Counted from the stretch's first letter, positions 41,494 to 52,429 are shown. The stretch: 64,000 nt of DNA from an uncultured Serinicoccus sp. (GCF_947500995.1 NZ_CANMUA010000003.1:248001-312000); one strand, 5' to 3'. Numbers and translations: made by a program. Notes: generated by a model from the letters alone, not told the origin.

Positions 41494-42201
41494 TCAGAGC
41501 CGCAGGGCCCGCTCGCGCAGGGCCTCGTAGGCCGGGCGGCAGGCCTGGGCGACGGCGGCGTCGTGGTCGCTCAGCTCCACCTCGCGCGGCCGGTAGGGCG
41601 TGAAGCCGGTGGAGGCGACGACCGCGTCGTACCAGTGCGGCGCCCACACCCCGTCGGAGTCCCGCGGCCCGGCCGGCCAGGAGAGCATCCGGTCGGTGAA
41701 GTCGATGCCGAGCCAGTCGCACAACCAGCGAAGGTAGGCCTCCGGGTCGCGCAGGAAGTCGGCCGCGTCGATGACCGGCGGCGAGCCCAGCAGGTCGGAG
41801 AGGGCGAGCTGCTGCAGCAGGCCGATGTCCTCGGGCTGGCACGCCTCGCGGGAGCGGACGTAGGAGGAGACCACCTCGGCCGGGTCGCGGATGAGCAGCA
41901 CGTTGCGCACCTGCCGGGCCCAGGTCAGGTCGTCGCCGTCGAGGTAGTGGTGGGTCATCTGCTTGGAGTAGGACACGGCCGCGTCCGTCGGCGCCAGCAG
42001 CGACTCCGCCACCTCGGCCGGGTCGGTCGGCTGGGAGGCGATGACCTCCTCGCGCGCCGGGTGCTCGATCCCGGTGCGGTGCAGGTATGCCGCGTAGAAC
42101 GGCTCGTCGACGACCTCGCTGTCCGGGCGGTTCTCCCAGGAGCGCATCATCGCGGTGGAGATGTTGCGCGGGCCGGACCACATCGCGAGGCGGACGGTCA
42201 C
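41494..42201 (-). CDS. sulfotransferase-like protein
   Basis: Protein of 235 residues of the P-loop sulfotransferase fold: MWSGPRNISTAMMRSWENR is the 5'-phosphosulfate loop and VRNVLLIRDPAEVVSSYVRS the 3'-phosphate-binding motif. Members found next to class IV aminotransferases are common and of unknown substrate. The GTG start overlaps the aminotransferase stop as GTGA, so both are made together. Confidence 0.82.
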   Translation of the reverse strand: MTVRLAMWSGPRNISTAMMRSWENRPDSEVVDEPFYAAYLHRTGIEHPAREEVIASQPTDPAEVAESLLAPTDAAVSYSKQMTHHYLDGDDLTWARQVRNVLLIRDPAEVVSSYVRSREACQPEDIGLLQQLALSDLLGSPPVIDAADFLRDPEAYLRWLCDWLGIDFTDRMLSWPAGPRDSDGVWAPHWYDAVVASTGFTPYRPREVELSDHDAAVAQACRPAYEALRERALRL

Positions 42202-43136
42202 GGCGCGCTCCGCCCGGCGGCGTCGGCGGCGACGTGCTCGGCATACCAGCCCTGGAGCAGCTCCACCACCGGCCCGCGGGCGCCGGTCCCGATGGTCCGC
42301 CCGTCGACCGAGCGCACCGGCACGACACCGGCGAAGGTCCCGGTGACGAAGGCCTCCTGCGCGCTGTAGACGTCGGTGAGGCTGAAGGTCCGCTCGTGCG
42401 CCGGCAGGCCGCGGTCGCGGCAGACGCGCAGGACGTTGCCCCGGGTGATCCCGGCGAGGCAGAAGCGGCCGTCGCTGGTCCACACCTCCGGCTCCTCCGG
42501 GGTGCCCTTGACGACGAAGAAGTGCGTGCTGTTGCAGGTGGCCACGAAGCCGTGCGGGTCGAGCATGAGCGCCTCGTCCGCGCCGGCGGTGTAGGCCTGG
42601 ATGCAGGCGGTGATGTCGTTGAGCTTGCTGTGCGCGTTGAGCTTCGGGTCCAGCGTGTCCGGCGTGGCCCGGCGCACGTGCGTGGTGAAGAGGGTGATGC
42701 CCTCGCGCACCGTCGCCGGCAGCGGCTCCTTGTGCTCGGGGATGAGGACGACCGTGGGCGGGCCGACGGTCACGCGGGGGTCCTGGTAGGGCGTCGACTT
42801 CACCCCGCGCGAGACCATGAGCCGGATGTGCACGCCGTCGTGCATGTCGTTGGCGCGCAGGACCTCGTAGACCGCCGCGGTCAGCTCCTCGCGGGTCATC
42901 CCGAGGTCGAGCATGATCGCCGCCGCTCCCTCGAGCAGCCGGTCGAGGTGCTGCTCCCAGAAGACCGGGTGGCCGTCGTGCACCCGGATCCCCTCCCAGA
43001 CCCCGTCACCGAGGACGAAGCCGGAGTCGAAGACCGACACCACCGCCTCGGCCCGGGGCGTGAGCCGGCCGTTCACCCAGATGAGGATGTCCTCGTTGCG
43101 GGGGTCGTCGCCGTGGTCGTGGGTTCCGTGGGGCAC
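42198..43136 (-). CDS. class IV aminotransferase (branched-chain/D-amino acid type)
   Basis: PLP enzyme of about 312 residues. ILIWVNGRLTPRAEAVVSVF DSGFVLGDGVWEGIRV is the fold-type IV N-terminus; the PLP lysine should be in DPKLNAHSKLNDITACIQ; later TCNSTHFFVV and LAGITRGNVLRVC are the cofactor-phosphate motifs. The substrate (branched-chain amino acid, D-alanine or aminodeoxychorismate) cannot be told from this. I use GTG 43136 because the ATG at 43244 lies inside the divergent HAD gene; the start is uncertain. Confidence 0.85.
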   Translation of the reverse strand: MPHGTHDHGDDPRNEDILIWVNGRLTPRAEAVVSVFDSGFVLGDGVWEGIRVHDGHPVFWEQHLDRLLEGAAAIMLDLGMTREELTAAVYEVLRANDMHDGVHIRLMVSRGVKSTPYQDPRVTVGPPTVVLIPEHKEPLPATVREGITLFTTHVRRATPDTLDPKLNAHSKLNDITACIQAYTAGADEALMLDPHGFVATCNSTHFFVVKGTPEEPEVWTSDGRFCLAGITRGNVLRVCRDRGLPAHERTFSLTDVYSAQEAFVTGTFAGVVPVRSVDGRTIGTGARGPVVELLQGWYAEHVAADAAGRSAP

Positions 43137-43200
43137 CCGGCCAGCGTAGGGGTTGCACGACGGCGCAGCGAGGACGTCCGCCGTCGGGTAGACAGGTGGC

Positions 43201-43911
43201 ATGACCTCGACACGCGACACCGTCCTGCTGGACGTCGACGGCACCCTGGCCGACTCGACCTACCACCACGCCCTGGCGTGGGCCCGGGCGTTCGCCCGGT
43301 ACGACCTCACCCCTCCGCTGTGGCGGGTGCACCGGGCCATCGGCATGGGTGGGGACAAGCTGGTGGCCGTGGTGACCGACGACGCGGTGGAGGACCGCGT
43401 CGGCGACGACCTGCGGGAGAGCTGGGAGGAGGAGTACACCCGCATCCTCGACGAGGTCCGCCTGCTGGACGGCGCCCGTGACCTGGTGCTCTCGCTGCAC
43501 GAGCGCGGGCTGCGGGTGGCGCTGGCCTCCTCGGGCAAGAAGCGGTTCACCGACCACGTCATCGAGCTGCTCGACCTGCCGGACGGGGTGCTGGGCACCG
43601 TCACCACCTCCGAGGACGCCGAGCAGTCCAAGCCGGCGCCGGACATCCTCGGGGTCGCCCTGGAGCGGGCGGGGGGTGAGCGAGCCGTCCTCGTCGGTGA
43701 CACGCCGTACGACGTGGCCTCCGCGGCCCGGATGGGCGCGCCGTGCGTCGTGGTGCGCTCCGGGGGGTTCGGGGTGCAGGAGCTGCGGGACGCCGGGGCC
43801 GTCCGGATCGTCGACGGCCCTCGCGACCTCGTCGACGCGGACTGGGACGAGCTGTGCCGGGCCGAGCCGCCGGCGGGCTCCGACGACCCGCAGGAGCCGC
43901 TGCCGCACTGA
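43201..43911 (+). CDS. HAD-family hydrolase (phosphoglycolate phosphatase-like)
   Basis: Phosphatase of 236 residues with motif I LLDVDGTLADST (nucleophile Asp 11), motif II ALASSGKKRF, motif III Lys in EQSKPAPDIL and motif IV VLVGDTPYDVASA. The helical cap (about 20-90) places it in subfamily I (beta-PGM/Gph-like). Typical substrates are sugar phosphates or 2-phosphoglycolate. Start ATG 43201. Confidence 0.88.
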   Translation: MTSTRDTVLLDVDGTLADSTYHHALAWARAFARYDLTPPLWRVHRAIGMGGDKLVAVVTDDAVEDRVGDDLRESWEEEYTRILDEVRLLDGARDLVLSLHERGLRVALASSGKKRFTDHVIELLDLPDGVLGTVTTSEDAEQSKPAPDILGVALERAGGERAVLVGDTPYDVASAARMGAPCVVVRSGGFGVQELRDAGAVRIVDGPRDLVDADWDELCRAEPPAGSDDPQEPLPH

Positions 43912-43958
43912 CCGCGGCCGCCGACGACCTCTTCGGGAATGATCCGGCCCGCACTGGG

Positions 43959-44044
43959 GTTGAGCCAGGTGAACTCAACTTGACTGAGCCTCGGTTTGAC
44001 AAGACGGCAATCCGCTCCGCAGAGTTGAGCGCAGACGTGTCAAC
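43959..44044 (+). promoter_or_regulatory. dnaK promoter with two HAIR-like HspR operators
   Basis: GTTGAGC-N7-ACTCAAC (43959-43979) and GTTGAGC-N7-TGTCAAC (44024-44044) fit the HAIR consensus CTTGAGT-N7-ACTCAAG bound by HspR. A -35 TTGACA is at 43996-44001 with CAGAGT 18 bp further. The second HAIR overlaps the predicted -10/start region, so HspR would block RNA polymerase. The presence of hspR at the end of the operon closes the feedback loop. Confidence 0.82.
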
Positions 44045-44088
44045 CGCGGCGCGCAACGAACGCCACGACATACCAAGGAGAGCAGTTC

Positions 44089-46019
<1,931 letters not shown>

Positions 46020-46023
<4 letters not shown>

Positions 46024-46763
46024 CCGACCAGCCGCAGGGCAACCCCGGCCCGGGCGCTCCCGAGGAGGAGCGCCCGGGCTCGGGCCCGGTCATCCGGGAC
46101 AAGCGCCGCATCGACCCCGAGACGGGGCGCGTGCGGCAGAGCACGGAGGGTGCAGACGCTGTGAGCGACCAGAGCGAGACCCAGGCCGACACGGGCCGGG
46201 GCGCGGACGATCAGACCGCGGCCGGGCAGGTGCCGGACGAGACCCCGCTGGCCACACCGGAGACGGACGGCGTGCCGGAGGCGACGGAGCAGGACGCGGT
46301 CGACGACGGCCACCCGGACACCCGGCTGGCGGCCGAGCGGCTCGAGGAGATGCGCCGCATGCAGGCGGAGTTCGTCAACTTCCGCAACCGCACCCAGCGG
46401 GAGCGGGAGGGCGACCGGGGTCGGGCGACCGGCGCCGTCGTCGAGGCGCTGCTGCCGGTGCTGGACGACGTGCACTCCGCGCGGGAGCACGGCGACATCA
46501 CCGAGGGCAGCCCGTTCGCGGCGATCGCCGACAAGCTGGAGCAGGCCCTGGGCCGCTTCGGGGTCGAGCGGGTCGGCGCGGTCGGTGACGTCTTCGACCC
46601 CACCGTCCACGAGGCGCTCATGCACCTGCCCGCGGACCGCTCCCCGGTGGAGCTGCCCGAGGGCACGACGGAGATGACCGTGGTGCAGGTCATGCAGCCC
46701 GGCTTCAAGGTCGGCGACCAGGTCGTGCGCGCCGCGCGCGTCGCGGTCGCGGACCCGGGCTGA
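46020..46763 (+). CDS. grpE: nucleotide exchange factor GrpE
   Basis: Protein of 247 residues, starting at GTG 46020 that overlaps the dnaK stop (GTGA). Residues 1-100 are a long acidic, disordered N-terminal extension; the GrpE core begins [20 protein letters not shown] (coiled-coil dimerisation helix) and ends with [25 protein letters not shown], the conserved beta domain. It releases ADP from DnaK. Confidence 0.95.
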
Positions 46764-46811
46764 GCGGCATACCCGGAGCAGAATGAGCACGGCAGGAGGA
46801 GGTGAGCACCG

Positions 46812-47888
46812 ATGGTGAACCAGGACTGGTTCGACAAGGACTTCTACGCGATCCTCGGCGTCAGCAAGGACGTCGACGCCAAGGAGCTGAAGAAGACCTA
46901 CCGCAAGCTGGCGCGCCAGCACCACCCGGACAGCAACCCGGGCGACGCGGCGGCAGAGCAGCGGTTCAAGGACATCGGTGAGGCCTACGCGGTGCTCTCC
47001 GACCCCGAGCAGCGCCAGCAGTACGACGCCGTGCGCGCCATGGGCGGCGGCGCCCGCTTCACCGCGGGCGCCGGCGGCCCGGGCGGGGCCGGCAGCGGGT
47101 TCGAGGACGTCTTCGCGCAGATGTTCGGCGGTGCGGGTGGAGCGCAGAACGTGCGCTTCGGCACCGGCGGTGGCGGGGGCGGGATCGACCTCGAGGACCT
47201 GCTCGGCGCGTTCGGCGGGGGCGGAGGCTTCCAGCCCGGCGGCGGTGGCCAGGGCTTCCCTGGCGGCTTCCAGCCCGGGGCCGGTCAGGGCTTCCCCGGC
47301 GGGTTCTCCGGCCGCGGCTACGGCGGAGGTATGCCGAAGGGCCAGGACGTGGAGGCGTCCACCACGCTCGACTTCCGGGCCGCGGTGACGGGTGACACCG
47401 TCACCCTGTCCACGCCCGACGGTGGCCGCATCACCACCCGCATCCCGGCCGGCGTCAAGGACGGCCAGCGGATCCGGCTCAAGGGCAAGGGCATGCCCGC
47501 GCCGATGCAGGGTGGGGAGGCCGGAGACATGTACCTCAAGGTCGCCGTCACCCCGCACCCCGTCTTCGGCCGCGACGGCGACCACCTCACCGTGGACCTG
47601 CCGGTGACCTTCTCGGAGGCGGCGCTGGGCGCGACCGTGCAGGTGCCGACCCTCGACGGCGGCACCGTCAGGGTCAAGGTCGCACCCGGGACGCCCTCCG
47701 GGAGGGTCCTGCGGGTCAAGGGCCGCGGCATCCAGACGAAGAAGGGCGCTGGGGACCTGCTCGCCAAGGTGCAGGTCGTGGTCCCCCAACGGCTGTCCGA
47801 CGAGGCGCGGCAGGCCGTCGAGGCGCTGCGCGCCGAGGAGGGCGGCAGCGACCCCCGGGCCGACCTCATCCGACGGGCGCAGGGCTGA
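46812..47888 (+). CDS. dnaJ: DnaJ-type co-chaperone lacking the zinc-finger domain
   Basis: J-protein of 358 residues. J-domain 9-75 with HPD at 38-40 (QHHPDSNPG), a long Gly/Phe-rich region (about 75-175, repeats of GGGFQPGG and GFPGGF), then the two beta-barrel substrate domains (TTLDFRAAVTGDTVTLSTPD, VFGRDGDHLTVDLPVTFSEA). The four CxxCxGxG repeats of class I DnaJ are absent, so it is class II (CbpA-like), although it occupies the normal dnaJ position. GGAGGAGG lies before the ATG. Confidence 0.92.
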   Translation: MVNQDWFDKDFYAILGVSKDVDAKELKKTYRKLARQHHPDSNPGDAAAEQRFKDIGEAYAVLSDPEQRQQYDAVRAMGGGARFTAGAGGPGGAGSGFEDVFAQMFGGAGGAQNVRFGTGGGGGGIDLEDLLGAFGGGGGFQPGGGGQGFPGGFQPGAGQGFPGGFSGRGYGGGMPKGQDVEASTTLDFRAAVTGDTVTLSTPDGGRITTRIPAGVKDGQRIRLKGKGMPAPMQGGEAGDMYLKVAVTPHPVFGRDGDHLTVDLPVTFSEAALGATVQVPTLDGGTVRVKVAPGTPSGRVLRVKGRGIQTKKGAGDLLAKVQVVVPQRLSDEARQAVEALRAEEGGSDPRADLIRRAQG

Positions 47889-47891
47889 GCC

Positions 47892-48329
47892 GTGGTCGAC
47901 CGCGACACCCCCGTCTACGTCATCTCGGTCGCCGCCGAGCTGGCCGGGATGCACGCCCAGACGCTACGGCAGTACGACCGGCTCGGCCTGGTCACGCCGT
48001 CGCGCACCCGGGGCGGGGGCCGTCGCTACTCCTCGCGCGACGTCGACCGGCTCCGGGAGGTCCAGCGCCTCTCCGGCGAGGGCGTCAGCCTGGCCGGCAT
48101 CCAGCGGATCATGGAGCTGGAGGTGCAGGTCGAGGCGCTGCGCGACCGGGTCGCCCAGCTCATGGTGGACAACGAGCGGCTGCGCGAGCGGGCCGTCCAG
48201 GGGTCGCGGGTCTTCGCGGCGGACCTGGCCGGCGAGGTCGTCGCCGTGCGGGCCGGCCAGCGGCCGCAGGGCCGCCCCTCCAGCACCGCGCTGGCGCTGT
48301 GGCGTCCCCGCGGCTGGCCCACCGACTGA
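47892..48329 (+). CDS. hspR: heat-shock repressor HspR (MerR family)
   Basis: MerR-like repressor of 145 residues. DTPVYVISVAAELAGMHAQTLRQYDRLGLVTP is the HspR helix-turn-helix and RRYSSRDVDRLREVQRLSGE GVSLAGI the second half; a short coiled coil (EVQVEALRDRVAQLMVDNER) follows. It uses DnaK as co-repressor in other actinobacteria and binds HAIR sites. The GTG start lies 3 bp after dnaJ. Confidence 0.95.
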   Translation: MVDRDTPVYVISVAAELAGMHAQTLRQYDRLGLVTPSRTRGGGRRYSSRDVDRLREVQRLSGEGVSLAGIQRIMELEVQVEALRDRVAQLMVDNERLRERAVQGSRVFAADLAGEVVAVRAGQRPQGRPSSTALALWRPRGWPTD

Positions 48330-48393
48330 GGAGGGGCTCCACCCCGGCGCCGCGCCGAGACGCTGGGCACCTCTGCTCCCACGAGCACCACGA

Positions 48394-48429
48394 TGCGGGG
48401 ATGTGCCCCGCAGCCGGGGATATACCCCG
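48394..48429. terminator. tandem hairpins after hspR
   Basis: TGCGGGG-ATGTG-CCCCGCA (48394-48412) and CGGGG-ATATA-CCCCG (48415-48429) are two similar stem-loops, 2 bp apart, in the 164-bp gap between the convergent hspR and ABC-2 permease stops. The shared pattern CGGGGAT-N-T-N-CCCCG suggests duplication. Likely terminator of the heat-shock operon and of the opposite gene. Confidence 0.65.
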
Positions 48430-48493
48430 TGCAGAGAGCATCATCCCCGCAGGATGTGGCCGACGTGACGGATGTGACCCGTGGTGCGCCGGG

Positions 48494-49441
48494 TTACTTC
48501 ACCTCGCGGCGCGCCACCCGCCACAGCCCGAGGGCCAGCGGGAGGAGCACCCACCAGACCGAGGTCGCGCCGAACTGCGCCCACTGCTCCCCGGTCGGGG
48601 CCGCGTCGAGCGTCGTGAGCGGCAGCGAGGCGACGTTCTGGTCGATCCATGCGGCCCGGTCCTGCACCCACCCCACGGTCATGGAGACGACGTTCATCAG
48701 CACGGGCAGCACGAAGAAGGCGGCGATGGCCAGCGGCACGTTGAGGAACAGCGCGCCGAAGGCCACGCCCATGAGCACGTAGGCCAGCTGCAGCACGACG
48801 ATCCCGCCGTAGATGTGCCCGGGCAGGCTGAGGTCCACGTCGCCCCCGGCCAGGCCCGCCGACGCGAGGTGCGCCAGGACGGCGAGGCCGATGGTCACCG
48901 CGACGACCGCCAGGCCCAGCAGCAGCGCCGCCAGCGACTTGGCGGTCATGACCCGCAGCCGCCGCGGCTCCTGCGTGAAGGTCACCAGCGCCGTGCGCTG
49001 GCTCCACTCCGAGGCGGCGGTGAGGATCCCCAGCACGGGCAGCAGCACGCCCTGGGGCAGCACCGCGGTGAGCAGGAGCGTGGAGTAGTCGGCGCCGTTC
49101 TCCCGGCCGAACCACATGACCAGCCCCATCGCCAGCGCGGTCAGCGCGACGATGACGATGAGCAGCCACCGCCCCGCGCGGGTGTCCACGGTCTTGCGCA
49201 GCTCGGTGCGCAGGAGGCGGGAGAAGGGCAGCGCGCCGCCGGTGAGCTCGGGGGCCTCACCGTCTCGCCGGTATGCCGTCCGCCCGCCGCCGCGCGACGC
49301 GTCGGCGGGTCCTCCGTCGGCACCCCTCGTGCCGTCGGGGTGGGTCGTGGTCGAGGTCGTGCCGGTCATGGTGCCGTCCTGGTCGTCGAGGGGGCCGGGG
49401 GTCGTCGTGGGCGCCTGCGTGTGGCTCGTCGGGCCGGTCAT
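48494..49441 (-). CDS. ABC-2 type transporter permease
   Basis: Membrane protein of 315 residues. A disordered N-terminus of about 65 residues (Thr/Gly/Asp-rich) is followed by LLRTELRKTVDTRAGRWLLI, typical of ABC-2 permeases, and six hydrophobic segments (LLIVIVALTALAMGLVMWFG through VWWVLLPLALGLWRVARREV). It overlaps the ATPase stop as ATGA. With that ATPase it forms an exporter of the drug/bacteriocin resistance type; substrate unknown. Confidence 0.88.
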   Translation of the reverse strand: MTGPTSHTQAPTTTPGPLDDQDGTMTGTTSTTTHPDGTRGADGGPADASRGGGRTAYRRDGEAPELTGGALPFSRLLRTELRKTVDTRAGRWLLIVIVALTALAMGLVMWFGRENGADYSTLLLTAVLPQGVLLPVLGILTAASEWSQRTALVTFTQEPRRLRVMTAKSLAALLLGLAVVAVTIGLAVLAHLASAGLAGGDVDLSLPGHIYGGIVVLQLAYVLMGVAFGALFLNVPLAIAAFFVLPVLMNVVSMTVGWVQDRAAWIDQNVASLPLTTLDAAPTGEQWAQFGATSVWWVLLPLALGLWRVARREVK

Positions 49442-50331
49442 GCCGCCACCTCCCGCGCGTCGTCGGAGGTCAGCGTGAGGAACATCTCCTCCAGGCCGCC
49501 CCCGGAGGAGCCCAGGCTGGTGAGGACCAGGCCGTGCCGCAGCGCCAGCTCGCCGACCTCGGCGGTCTGCGCGGCGACCGCGAGCGTGCCGTCGGGGCGC
49601 GGGGTGTGCTCGAGGCCGGACTGCTCGACCGCCGCCCGCAGCGCCGCCCGGTCGGTGGCGTCGACGACGACGCCCGCCGCCGACAGCAGCTCCTCCTTCG
49701 TGCCCTGGGCGACGATGCGGCCGCGGCCGATGAGCACCAGGTCGTCGGCGATGATCTCCACCTCGGAGAGCAGGTGCGAGCTGAGCAGCACGGTGCCACC
49801 GTCCCGGGCGTAGTCGCGCAGCAGCCCGCGCATCCAGTGGATGCCGCCCGGGTCCAGCCCGTTGGCCGGCTCGTCGAGGATGAGCACCCGGGGGTCGCCG
49901 ACCAGGGCGGCACCCAGGCCGAGCCGCTGCCGCATACCGAGGCTGTAGTTGCCGACCCGACGCTCGGCCTCGCGGGAGGTGAGGCCGACCCGCTCCAGCG
50001 TCGCGTCGACCTGGCCGCGTCCCGCGCCGACGAGGATGGCGGCCAGGGTGAGGACCTCGCGGCCCGTGCGCCCGGCGTGCTGGGCGCTGGCGTCGAGCAT
50101 GACGCCGACGTGCCGGGTGGGGTTGGGCAGGGCGGCGTAGGGGCGGCCCAGGATCCGCGCGCTGCCCGAGGTCGCCGGGGTCAGCCCGCACATCATCCGC
50201 ATCGCGGTGGACTTGCCCGCGCCGTTGGGGCCCAGGAAGCCGGTGACCCGACCCGGACGTGCGGTGAAGCTGATGTCGTCGACGGCCGTGAAGGCGCCGT
50301 ATCTCTTGGTGAGGTTCTCGATCTCGATCAT
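49438..50331 (-). CDS. ABC transporter ATP-binding protein (CcmA/DrrA-like)
   Basis: ATPase of 297 residues. Walker A LGPNGAGKST (about 38-47), signature NYSLGMRQRLGLGAAL, Walker B VLILDEPANGLD, switch His in LLSSHLLSEVE; a C-terminal extension of about 85 residues matches drug-export ATPases. ATG 50331 is preceded by GGTGGAG. The NarL-type two-component system starts divergently 164 bp away and may control this operon. Confidence 0.92.
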   Translation of the reverse strand: MIEIENLTKRYGAFTAVDDISFTARPGRVTGFLGPNGAGKSTAMRMMCGLTPATSGSARILGRPYAALPNPTRHVGVMLDASAQHAGRTGREVLTLAAILVGAGRGQVDATLERVGLTSREAERRVGNYSLGMRQRLGLGAALVGDPRVLILDEPANGLDPGGIHWMRGLLRDYARDGGTVLLSSHLLSEVEIIADDLVLIGRGRIVAQGTKEELLSAAGVVVDATDRAALRAAVEQSGLEHTPRPDGTLAVAAQTAEVGELALRHGLVLTSLGSSGGGLEEMFLTLTSDDAREVAA

Positions 50332-50423
50332 GGCTCCACCCTCGGTGACACGCCCACCCCTCCGCATCGGCCCACGGTCGGTCGTCGGTGGTCCCATGGT
50401 CGCGCGTTCGGCGGCCCCGACCC

Positions 50424-50435
50424 CGACGAAAGTCG
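50424..50435. promoter_or_regulatory. dyads between ABC transporter and two-component genes
   Basis: CGAC-GAAA-GTCG (50424-50435) is a perfect small hairpin, and GTCGGTCGT near 50380 is repeated inverted as ACGACCGAC near 50446. Both lie in the divergent region between the transporter ATPase and the sensor kinase, where binding by the cognate NarL-like regulator would be expected. This is inference from position. Confidence 0.4.
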
Positions 50436-50495
50436 TAGAGAGGCACGACCGACGGTCGAGGCGGGCCGCCCGGCGCCCGCCTACGCTGCTGCGGT

Positions 50496-51743
50496 ATGAC
50501 GTCCGCCCGCCCGGTCCCGGGCCCCCCGCCCCTGCGCTGGTGGGGCCACGCCTGGCGGGTCCTGGTGGTGTGGGTCACCGGGCTGCTCATCCTCCTCGTC
50601 ACCTTCGCGAGCTCGCCGGCCGGCTCCCAGGAGCTGGGCAGCTACCCGGCCCACGTCGACGCGCTGCTGGTGGCGGACCTGGTCGTCGGTCACCTGGCCG
50701 TCGCCCTCGTGCTCTGGCGGCGCCGGTTCCCGGTGACCGTCGCGGTGCTGACCAGCGCGGCCCTCGTGGTCTCCTCCCTCGCGGTCCCGGCCTCCCTCCT
50801 CGCGGCGCTGTCCCTGGCCAGTCGCCGACGGTGGCGCCCCCTGCTGGCCGTCGGTGCCGTCAACATCGGGGCAGGGATGTTCTACGAGCTCGTGGTGGCA
50901 CGCCAGCTCGGCATGGAGACGGTGTCCGACATCCCCTCGCCGTGGTACGCCGGCCTCGTCGCCCTGCTCAGCGTCCTGCTGTTCGCCCTCGTGTCCCTCA
51001 TCGGCTGGAACATCGGCGGCCGTCGCCAGCTCGTGGAGAGCTGGCGGACCCAGGCGGAGACGGCCCACCGCGAGCAGGCCGCGAGGGTCGCGCAGGCCCG
51101 GACCGCCGAGCGCGCCCGGATCGCCCGGGAGATGCACGACGTCATGGGACACCGGCTCTCCCTCGTCGCGATGCACGCCGGGGCGCTCGCCCACCGTCCC
51201 GACCTGACCGAGGCCGAGCGGGTGCAGAGCGCCGAGATCGTCCGCGACGGCGCGCACCAGGCCCTGCAGGAGCTGCGCGAGGTCCTGGGGGTCCTGCGCG
51301 GGGAGGACGACGCCGACGCGGCGACCGGGACCGCGGCCCCCCAGCCCACCCTGACCGACCTGCCCTCGCTCGCGGCGGAGGTGACGACGGGCGGTCACCC
51401 CGTCGACCTCACCGCCTCCCCGGGTCTGTGGGACCGCAGCGTCACCCTCTCCGACCGGGTCGGGCGCCACGCCTACCGCGTCGTGCAGGAGGCCCTGACC
51501 AACGCGCGCAAGCACGCACCGGGGGCCGCCGTCGAGGTGGACCTGTCGGGGGACGAGTCGACGGGGCTGAGCCTGGAGGTCCGCAACGTCGTCCCGCGCC
51601 CGGCGGCCCAGGACCCCGGGGCGCCCGGTCGGGGTCTCACCGGTATGCAGGAGCGCGTCACCCTCGTCGGCGGCACCTTCGAGGCCGGTGGCGGGCCGGG
51701 GGTCTTCGTCGTGCGAGTCTGGTTGCCGTGGGAGACCAGGTGA
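50496..51743 (+). CDS. sensor histidine kinase (NarL/DesK type, HisKA_3)
   Basis: Kinase of 415 residues. Five or six membrane segments (about 15-170) without a large sensor domain, then a dimerisation helix with RIAREMHDVMGHRLSLVAMH (phospho-His in HDVMGH), the N-box QEALTNARKHAPG, and the short ATP-binding end GRGLTGMQERVTLVGG. This intramembrane-sensing form usually responds to membrane-active compounds and controls ABC exporters, as the divergent genes suggest. Start ATG 50496. Confidence 0.92.
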   Translation: MTSARPVPGPPPLRWWGHAWRVLVVWVTGLLILLVTFASSPAGSQELGSYPAHVDALLVADLVVGHLAVALVLWRRRFPVTVAVLTSAALVVSSLAVPASLLAALSLASRRRWRPLLAVGAVNIGAGMFYELVVARQLGMETVSDIPSPWYAGLVALLSVLLFALVSLIGWNIGGRRQLVESWRTQAETAHREQAARVAQARTAERARIAREMHDVMGHRLSLVAMHAGALAHRPDLTEAERVQSAEIVRDGAHQALQELREVLGVLRGEDDADAATGTAAPQPTLTDLPSLAAEVTTGGHPVDLTASPGLWDRSVTLSDRVGRHAYRVVQEALTNARKHAPGAAVEVDLSGDESTGLSLEVRNVVPRPAAQDPGAPGRGLTGMQERVTLVGGTFEAGGGPGVFVVRVWLPWETR

Positions 51744-52429
51744 CCGCGGGGGCGCCCCGCCCACGAGTGGTGATGATCGACGACGACCCGCTGGTGCGGG
51801 CCGGGCTGCGCATGCTGCTGGGTGGGCCCGACGGGGTCGACGTCGTCGCCGAGGGGGAGGACGGCGACCAGGCGGTCGAGCTCGTCGGACGGCACCGGCC
51901 CGACGTGCTCGTCATCGACGTCCGGATGGCGCGCACGGACGGGGTGAGCGCCACCCGGGAGGTGCTCGCGGCCTACCCCGACCTGCAGGTGCTCATCCTG
52001 ACCACCTTCGACGCCGACGCGCTCGTGCTGGAGGCGCTGCGGGCCGGGGCTCGCGGTTTCGTGCTCAAGGACACCCCGCCGGCCCAGCTGGTCGCCGCCG
52101 TCCACGAGGTCGCGGCCGGCGATCACGCCCTGTCGCCCTCGGTCGCGGCACTGCTCGTCCGGGAGGTCTCGGGCGCCCCGGCCGCGGCGGGTGGGGAGCG
52201 GGCCGGGCGGGCCAGGGCCGCGCTGGCGCACCTGACCGAGCGGGAGCGCGAGGTGGCCCGGGCGGTCGCCAGGGGTGGCTCCAACGCCGAGGTCTCCCGG
52301 GAGCTCTTCCTGTCGGTGCCGACGGTGAAGGCGCACGTCTCGAGCGTCCTGGCCAAGCTCGGGCTCGCGAACCGGGTGCAGATCGCCCTGCTCGTCCACG
52401 ACGCGCAGGACGGCGACACCGAGCGCTGA
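51740..52429 (+). CDS. response regulator, NarL/LuxR family
   Basis: Regulator of 229 residues with receiver domain (VVMIDDDPLVRAGLRMLLGG, phospho-Asp in VLVIDVRM, Thr in LILTTFD, Lys in FVLKDTP) and C-terminal LuxR helix-turn-helix (LTEREREVARAVARGGSNAEV, LFLSVPTVKAHVSSVLAKLG). The GTG start overlaps the kinase stop (GTGA). Confidence 0.93.
   Translation: MTAGAPRPRVVMIDDDPLVRAGLRMLLGGPDGVDVVAEGEDGDQAVELVGRHRPDVLVIDVRMARTDGVSATREVLAAYPDLQVLILTTFDADALVLEALRAGARGFVLKDTPPAQLVAAVHEVAAGDHALSPSVAALLVREVSGAPAAAGGERAGRARAALAHLTEREREVARAVARGGSNAEVSRELFLSVPTVKAHVSSVLAKLGLANRVQIALLVHDAQDGDTER

Noticed and set aside
43912-44088. CIRCE element (HrcA operator) upstream of dnaK
   Set aside because: The inverted repeats fit HAIR (7-bp spacing, TTGAG/CTCAA) and not CIRCE (TTAGCACTC-N9-GAGTGCTAA).
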